64,000 nucleotides of DNA from Parasedimentitalea marina (GTDB lineage Bacteria; Pseudomonadota; Alphaproteobacteria; Rhodobacterales; Rhodobacteraceae). Both the position numbers and the translations under genes were made by a program. The notes below the pieces were generated by a model. That model had not been told where the DNA came from. It ran no database searches and saw only the letters and a list, made by a program, of their open reading frames with translations. Every line of letters begins with the position of its first letter. Positions within the stretch are counted from its first letter, which is position 1. The DNA is taken from NCBI RefSeq assembly GCF_004006175.1, contig NZ_CP033219.1:248001-312000 (forward strand), given 5' to 3'. Shown in pieces: positions 57,335 to 64,000 of the stretch.

Positions 57335-58228
57335 ATGACACAGGCGACGATTGCGTTTCTGGGCACTGGCCTGATGGGGGCGCCGATGGCGCGCAACCTG
57401 CTGGCTGCAGGGTTTGCAGTGCAGGTTTGGAACCGCAGCATCGCCAAGGCTGTGCCGCTGGCGGGATACGGAGCGCGTGTCTGCAGTTCGCCCGAAGCAG
57501 CGGTAACTGGCGCGGATTTTGTCATCACGACACTTAGCAATGGCACCGCGACGGAATCGATCATGGGCAGCGCCGCTGTCGCGGCGGCATTGAAATCCGG
57601 GGCGACCTGGATTGAGATGAGTTCGGTCAAACCAACCGAGGCCCGGTGGCAGCGGGATCACCTGCAAGAGCTTGGGGTGGCCCATCTGGACGCGCCAATT
57701 TCGGGGGGAACCCGGGGCGCAGAGACGGGCAGTCTGGCGATCATGGTTGGCGGCGAGGTCGCGGTCTTTGAGCCTGCCGTGCCGGTCTTGCAGGCCATGG
57801 GGCGACCCGTTCTTGTTGGCCCCTCAGGTAGCGGACAACTGGCAAAGCTGGCCAACCAAGCCATCGTTGGGGTGACCATCGGTGCGGTCGCCGAGGCGAT
57901 GCTGTTGTTGGAAGAAGGCGGTGCAGATCCGGCGGCGGTGCGTCTGGCGTTAAAGGGCGGGTTTGCAGATAGCACCATTTTGCAGCAACACGGCGAACGG
58001 ATGACAGAGCGCAATTTTGATCCGGGCGGGGCCTCTCGTACGCAGGTCAAGGACCTGGACAACCTGCTGGAAGAGGCGGCATCGTTGAAGCTGGACCTGC
58101 CGATGTCCAAGGATGTTCGCAGACGGTTTGCCCGTTTCTGTGATGAAATGGAGGGCGGGGATCGCGATCATTCAGGTCTGTATCTGGAGCTTCGCAAACA
58201 TAACAACATGAAGGACGCCGGCAAATGA
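57335..58228 (+). CDS. 3-hydroxyisobutyrate dehydrogenase family protein
   Basis: A 297-residue beta-hydroxyacid dehydrogenase. The ATG at 57335 (MTQATIAFLGTGLMGAPMARN) follows GGAGAG; the frame is open from 57236. Rossmann GTGLMG at 10-15, DAPISGGTRGAETGSLAIMVGG near 120, and the catalytic Lys in LAKLANQAIVG are conserved. The family includes tartronate semialdehyde reductase and L-threonate dehydrogenase. The start of the next gene overlaps its stop. Confidence 0.9.
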   Translation: MTQATIAFLGTGLMGAPMARNLLAAGFAVQVWNRSIAKAVPLAGYGARVCSSPEAAVTGADFVITTLSNGTATESIMGSAAVAAALKSGATWIEMSSVKPTEARWQRDHLQELGVAHLDAPISGGTRGAETGSLAIMVGGEVAVFEPAVPVLQAMGRPVLVGPSGSGQLAKLANQAIVGVTIGAVAEAMLLLEEGGADPAAVRLALKGGFADSTILQQHGERMTERNFDPGGASRTQVKDLDNLLEEAASLKLDLPMSKDVRRRFARFCDEMEGGDRDHSGLYLELRKHNNMKDAGK

Positions 58229-59199
58229 CCAATATTCTGATCATAGGTGGCGGTGGCATGATCGGCCAGAAACTGGCGCGTCTTCTTGCCGATCAAGGCT
58301 GGCAGGGGGAACCCGCTGAAGTCACGTTGTATGATGTCGGCTTTCCGCAGAACGGGGCAGATGCCAGCCGCCGGATTGTTGGCAACCTAACCGAAAACGG
58401 AGCTGCCGTTGGTCTGGCATCGACCCGCCCCGATATCGTGTTCCACCTGGCCGCCATTGTGTCCGGCGAGGCCGAGCAGGATTTTGATACCGGCTGGCAG
58501 GTAAACATGTTTGCCGGCTGGTCGCTGCTAGAGGCGCTGCGAGAACAACATGAAGCCAGTGGTGGCACCTACCGGCCGCGGGTTGTTTTTGCGTCTTCGA
58601 TTGCGGTGTTTGGGGCACCGTTCCCGGATCAGATTGGCGATGAATTCCTGACCGCACCGCTGACGTCATACGGTGCGCAAAAGGCGATCAGCGAGATGAT
58701 GCTAAGCGACTTTAGCCGCAAAGGCTTTGTCGATGGGATCTCTGTCCGGCTGCCCACGATCTGTGTGCGGCCCGGTAAGGCGAACAAGGCGGCGTCGTCC
58801 TTTTTCTCGAGCATCATCCGTGAGCCGTTGAATGGCAGAAAGGTGATCTTGCCAGTGTCAGACACGGTGCGGCACTACCATGCCTCGCCCAAATCAGCGG
58901 CGGGTTTTCTGAACCATGCGGCGGGGCTGGACACAGGGCAGTTAGACGGGCGGTTAAGCCTGAACATGCCCGGGGTATCGTGCACCGTAGCCGAGCAAAT
59001 CCAGGCGTTGAGTGACATTGCGGGGGCCGGCACGGTTGCATTGATCAGCCATGATGAGGATCCTGAGGTCGCCAAAATCGTAGGCGGCTGGCCGCAGGAT
59101 TTTGACGCCACCCGCGCACGGGCACTGGGCTTTCAGGCGGAAACCAGCTTTCGGGATATCATCCAAACCTACATCGACGAGGACCTTGGTCACAGCTAA
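58225..59199 (+). CDS. denD: DenD-like NAD-dependent epimerase/dehydratase family protein
   Basis: A 324-residue extended SDR. It starts NILIIGGGGMIGQKLARLLA, with the catalytic Tyr-x3-Lys at YGAQKAISE near residue 150 and DIVFHLAAIVSGEAEQDFDTGW, similar to D-erythronate dehydrogenase (DenD). DenD oxidises D-erythronate at C2 in four-carbon acid catabolism. The kinase and isomerase partners (OtnK, OtnC/OtnI) are not in this window, so the substrate could differ. It is coupled to the HIBADH-family gene. Confidence 0.75.
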   Translation: MTNILIIGGGGMIGQKLARLLADQGWQGEPAEVTLYDVGFPQNGADASRRIVGNLTENGAAVGLASTRPDIVFHLAAIVSGEAEQDFDTGWQVNMFAGWSLLEALREQHEASGGTYRPRVVFASSIAVFGAPFPDQIGDEFLTAPLTSYGAQKAISEMMLSDFSRKGFVDGISVRLPTICVRPGKANKAASSFFSSIIREPLNGRKVILPVSDTVRHYHASPKSAAGFLNHAAGLDTGQLDGRLSLNMPGVSCTVAEQIQALSDIAGAGTVALISHDEDPEVAKIVGGWPQDFDATRARALGFQAETSFRDIIQTYIDEDLGHS

Positions 59200-59460
59200 C
59201 TTCCAGGATAAGCGAGATACCCCAATTGTGCAGGGACCGGGGTGATACTGGCGCTGAAGAGGAAACGTCTGTGTCGGCCAGTCTGGCTGAGGTATATGTG
59301 TAAAATATTGAATTTTATCAGTTAAACACTCTGTCCAAAATTTCCTCGGCGGGCGAATTTCTGTCGGCAGGCCTTTAACCCCTCTTTTTTTGAGGGTTCG
59401 GACATTTTTGCCAGCTTAGGGGGTTGCGCCTGTTGGCAGGGGACACTAAACCCCGCCAAC

Positions 59461-59547
59461 AGTGCACCCGTAGCTCAGCTGGATAGAGTACCTGACTACG
59501 AATCAGGGGGTCAGAGGTTCGAATCCTCTCGGGTGCACCATTTCACA
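59461..59547 (+). repeat. 87-bp direct repeat around tRNA-Arg, right copy
   Basis: Identical to 52667-52753. The region 59200-59460 just before it has no gene; a bulged hairpin around 59379-59400 with a T-rich loop could be the denD terminator. Confidence 0.95.
59464..59540 (+). tRNA. tRNA-Arg(ACG), copy 2
   Basis: Base-for-base the same as the tRNA at 52670-52746, including the encoded CCA. The sequence on the far side (59548 on) is unrelated to that after copy 1. Confidence 0.98.
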
Positions 59548-59698
59548 TCTTTTGACCTGACAGGCAGACCGGTTTGGTGCATCTGAATACGGTTTTGCAC
59601 GCTCCCTGATCCTGGTCAGTGGACGCATTGCGAGGTGTTGATGTGGCTTGCACTATGAAATGGACGAAGAACAGGTTGGGTGGCGGTCTTGACCGGTG

Positions 59699-60172
59699 TC
59701 AACCGCCCAGCTGACTGCGCATTGCCTGATAGACAACGGCCGTGGCCACATTTGCCAGGTTGAGCGAGCGGACACGTGTATCAAGCATCGGCAAATGAAA
59801 GACGCGATCCTCCATGCCGCCTAAGACCTCGGATGACAGGCCCTTGGATTCGCAGCCGAATACCAAATACCCATCGGGGTTATAGTCGGGTGCATAGAGG
59901 CTTTGGGCGCCGTGTTCTTCAAAGAAATACAGGCTTTCGCGTCGGGGCTTTTGCTCGTCCAAAAAGCTTTGCCAGCTGTCATATTCGGTGAGGTTAACAT
60001 GCTTCCAGTAGTCCGTTCCGGCCCGGCGCACTGCTTTTTCATCGAGGGAGAAGCCGTAGGGCTTGATCAGGATCAGCTCTAGGTTCAGCGCCACGCAGGT
60101 CCGCCCGATTGCACCGGTGTTGTAGGGAATTTCAGGCGTCACCAATACGATTTTCAGGCGCGGATCGGACAT
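59699..60172 (-). CDS. trmL: tRNA (cytidine(34)-2'-O)-methyltransferase
   Basis: SPOUT methyltransferase that modifies the wobble base of tRNA-Leu isoacceptors. The 157 residues include IPYNTGAIGRTCVALNLELILI, YLVFGCESKGLS and the knot-forming VRSLNLANVATAVVYQAMRQ-type end (here VVYQAMRSQLGG). It stands alone just outside the tRNA-bounded region. Confidence 0.95.
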   Translation of the reverse strand: MSDPRLKIVLVTPEIPYNTGAIGRTCVALNLELILIKPYGFSLDEKAVRRAGTDYWKHVNLTEYDSWQSFLDEQKPRRESLYFFEEHGAQSLYAPDYNPDGYLVFGCESKGLSSEVLGGMEDRVFHLPMLDTRVRSLNLANVATAVVYQAMRSQLGG

Positions 60173-60328
60173 AGGGTATCTGGGCTTTCGAAAGTCACGG
60201 GCCCAGGATTGGCCCGCTGTTGGCAGCCTGTTACCGCAACTCAGGCGACCTTAACACCGCTAACTTTGCCAGCCCATTGGCGGTTAGCGAGGGCGCCGGG
60301 GTGTTTCCGCCCCTGCGCCGACGTTTTG

Positions 60329-61156
60329 CTAGATCAGAGGCGACACGGTCATGGTGTCTGGGGCATCTGTGCCAATCAGGCTTAGGATTGTCGGTGCAAT
60401 TGCTCGTTGGTCCAGAACAGAGCTGGCCTCGGCAGTGATCGTTTCGGAGAAGGCAAAGAAGGGGACTTCACGCAGGCAGGGTTGGTTTCCTGCGTGGTGG
60501 CCGTCTGCATTCATCCCGTGATCAGCCGTTACCAGCACATCATATCCGGCCTCACGCAGGCGCGGGATCAGACGGGACAGGGCATTGTCGCTTTTCCACG
60601 CCTGAATCCGGTACTCGGATGAATCTGCGGTGAACCAATGGCCCAGCGTATCGCAGGCGGACATGTGCAGCAGCAGATAATCCGGCGCGTGATCATCGGC
60701 TATCCGCCAGGTCTGCGCACAGAGATCAACATCCGATGGCATGCAGGAATTCTCGGGCGAGTAGCCCTCCATCGAGTAGTACCGCGCAAAAGGCACCGGT
60801 TGGTCTGGATCGTTGATTTCCGTGTGCTCAAACGGATCAAATGCCGAGCCACCATAGAGCGTATGGTAGTAGCTATGCGCGACGATGCCGGTGTTGCGGC
60901 CGGCGACTTTGAGCTGTGAGAACACGTTGGGGCGTTGCGATGGCCGGATGGCTTCATTGCTCAAAATGCCATGATCCACCGGCGCCAGTCCGGTATGGAT
61001 GGTTTCATATAGCGGCGCCGAGATGGTTGGCAGGCAGGCCTGCATTTTCCACAACCTGGCAAGGCCCGCCTCAACCGAGGCAGCCAGGTAGCCACATTCT
61101 GCTACGGCCGTGTCGTAGCGCAATCCATCTACGATAATCAGGCAGGTTTTTGTCAT
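60329..61156 (-). CDS. Alkaline phosphatase superfamily protein (phosphodiesterase/PhnA-like)
   Basis: A 275-residue metalloenzyme. ILIVDG-type metal Asp in LIIVDGLRYDT (Asp9), the nucleophile region CLPTISAPLYETIHTG (Thr near 43), a second metal site in CDTLGHW, and DHGMNADGHHAG carry the metal ligands of the nucleotide pyrophosphatase/phosphonoacetate hydrolase group. It is the last gene of the tmp operon, two bases after the cupin gene. It may cleave a phosphorus compound; the substrate is not known. Confidence 0.8.
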   Translation of the reverse strand: MTKTCLIIVDGLRYDTAVAECGYLAASVEAGLARLWKMQACLPTISAPLYETIHTGLAPVDHGILSNEAIRPSQRPNVFSQLKVAGRNTGIVAHSYYHTLYGGSAFDPFEHTEINDPDQPVPFARYYSMEGYSPENSCMPSDVDLCAQTWRIADDHAPDYLLLHMSACDTLGHWFTADSSEYRIQAWKSDNALSRLIPRLREAGYDVLVTADHGMNADGHHAGNQPCLREVPFFAFSETITAEASSVLDQRAIAPTILSLIGTDAPDTMTVSPLI

Positions 61157-61158
61157 CG

Positions 61159-61823
61159 TCAGAGGCTCTTGATTTTGTCAGTAGTGAGGGGGCAGGCGAG
61201 ATAGACGCCAAATTCCGTGCCGATGTCTGCACTGACACGGGCGTGAACGCGACCCTGGCGATCCTGAAAGCGCTGGGTGTCGGTCACCGGGAAAACGCCT
61301 TCGTGCCAGACGCTGGGGTGAATATATAGACCCCGGCTGCCATCGCACCAAAAGGCCACCACCTTATCCGGGGACAGGTTGTCCCCGGGCAGTGCCAGCG
61401 GCACGATAAAGGGCTTGTTCTCAAGCGGATAGAAAAACTGGCCACCGTCCGGGTGGTAGTTCATATGCCACAGAAGCACGTGGTTGCGGGGCGTTTGGCT
61501 GGCTTCGGTTTTGGCCATCTGTGGGTCGGTGGACCAGCCAAGTACGTATTCGCCGTTGACGGCCTCGTTCTCGCCGTACAGGACATCGCCTTTCCAGTCG
61601 CAGCGAAAGATGCCTTCGACCCAGCCGCCTTCGTCGCCGGTGCCTTGATCAATGGGGCGCCAGCCCTGTGCGGGCCACTGTTTGATCTCGATATCAAATG
61701 TATCGGGGTCATCCACAAAACAGCCATAGCCCTCGATGCTTTGTTCCGTCGCGCGGATCAATGGCACCTCGTGCAGTGGCAGCGAGGGCTTGCTGCTGGC
61801 CTCAAAAATATACTGCGGTTCGC

Positions 61824-61827
<4 letters not shown>
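61159..61827 (-). CDS. Ureidoglycolate-lyase-like (AllA) cupin
   Basis: A 222-residue cupin. The ATG at 61827 overlaps the tmpB stop. The core VVAFWCDGSRGLYIHPSVWHEGVFPV matches AllA, where the YH-x-x-VWH histidines form the active site. AllA splits ureidoglycolate to glyoxylate and urea. No allantoin genes are nearby, and the gene is embedded in a phosphonate operon, so the true substrate may be another compound. The N-terminal part (LHEVPLIRATEQSIEGYG) is also AllA-like. Confidence 0.75.
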
Positions 61828-63616
<1,789 letters not shown>

Positions 63617-63620
63617 TCAC

Positions 63621-63659
63621 GAGTCTTACATAATGACAATCAATATAATCTGAGTCTTA
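63621..63659. promoter_or_regulatory. Direct repeat in the tmpA-LysR promoter region
   Basis: GAGTCTTA occurs at 63621-63628 and again at 63652-63659, 31 bases (three helical turns) apart, in the 103-bp AT-rich gap between tmpA and the LysR gene. It is a candidate binding site for the LysR protein. Confidence 0.4.
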
Positions 63660-63674
63660 GATGCGGTTTTCCTT

Positions 63675-64000
63675 ATGTCTAATTTGTCGCTAAGCACCAT
63701 ACCACTTGACTGGGTGCGGGCCTTTGAAGTGGCTGGCAGAACCGGCAGTTTCACAGCAGCGGCCAAGGAAACCAACGTGACGCAGGCGTCGATCAGCCAG
63801 CGCATCTCGAACCTGGAGCAGCGCATCGGGGCACGTTTGTTTGTTCGGAATCCGCGTGGCGTCACCTTGAGCGTCGAGGGAGAAGTCTGGCTGCCTTATG
63901 TGACGGCGGCGTTTCGCAGCCTCGACGAAAGCTATGAAGAGATTTTTGGTCTGCAGCGCGAAAAGATCACGATTTCTGCAAGTGCCTCGGTGAATGAGCT
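63675..64000 (+). CDS. LysR family regulator, N-terminal part
   Basis: The first 108 residues of a LysR-type regulator; the window ends within the gene. The helix-turn-helix is typical: LDWVRAFEVAGRTGSFTAAAKETNVTQASISQRISNLEQRIGARLFVR. The effector-binding domain starts at about residue 100 and is cut. Divergent placement next to tmpA suggests it senses the phosphonate or glycine betaine and controls the operon; that is inference. Confidence 0.93.
   Translation, partial: MSNLSLSTIPLDWVRAFEVAGRTGSFTAAAKETNVTQASISQRISNLEQRIGARLFVRNPRGVTLSVEGEVWLPYVTAAFRSLDESYEEIFGLQREKITISASASVNE

Noticed and set aside
52754..59460. Integrase or transposase linked to the tRNA repeats
   Set aside because: No recombinase gene, insertion sequence ends or partial tRNA was seen; both tRNA copies are complete.

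Overview
The window is chromosomal DNA of an alphaproteobacterium, most likely a member of the Roseobacter group (Rhodobacteraceae). The support is the gene order (S10-spc-alpha ribosomal cluster with secY-adk; yidC-MOSC-yihA; rpmH-rnpA-yidD-ttcA; aapJQMP), protein lengths such as the 280-residue L2, and moderately high GC. No species can be named from the sequence alone.

Positions 1-26180 hold the S10, spc and alpha ribosomal clusters, broken into separately terminated blocks: rplC-D-W | rplB-rpsS-rplV-rpsC-rplP | rpmC-rpsQ-rplN-X-E-rpsN-H-rplF-R-rpsE-rpmD | rplO | secY-adk | rpsM-K-rpoA-rplQ. Each block ends in a hairpin, mostly with a T-run. Four gaps (1415-3741, 6386-11801, 16119-20360, 22950-23640) carry non-ribosomal genes. 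Many are small unrecognised proteins with the look of orphan immunity genes: a HEAT-like protein, two related two-helix membrane proteins, several acidic soluble proteins and one SMI1/KNR4 protein. A Doc-type toxin-antitoxin pair, a double-CHASE3 chemoreceptor, a 2OG-Fe(II) oxygenase and a few housekeeping-type enzymes are also there. A short repeat that folds into hairpins follows several of these accessory genes.

Positions 26273-37185 carry a Do-type protease, rarA, a coupled crcB-RluA-HAD-ATP12 operon and the general amino-acid ABC transporter aapJQMP. Positions 37201-48633 are mostly on the minus strand: GNAT, histidine phosphatase, an Fe-S protein, a fatty-acid hydroxylase, argB, then the conserved rpmH-rnpA-yidD / ttcA / EAL / yidC-MOSC-yihA set. 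Positions 49057-52616 encode a TVP38 membrane protein, a mercuric-reductase-like flavoprotein and an orphan histidine kinase.

Positions 52667-59547 are bounded by two identical tRNA-Arg(ACG) genes inside 87-bp perfect direct repeats. Between them lies a sugar-acid catabolic set: an FCD-type GntR regulator, an FAH-family hydrolase, an IlvD/Edd dehydratase, a 3-hydroxyisobutyrate-dehydrogenase-family enzyme and a DenD-like dehydrogenase.

The right end (60329-64000) holds a tightly coupled minus-strand operon. It has a TmpA-like 2OG dioxygenase and a TmpB-like HD-domain oxygenase, the pair that converts 2-(trimethylammonio)ethylphosphonate to glycine betaine and phosphate. These are followed by a ureidoglycolate-lyase-like cupin and an alkaline-phosphatase-superfamily enzyme, and a divergent LysR gene is cut by the window edge.
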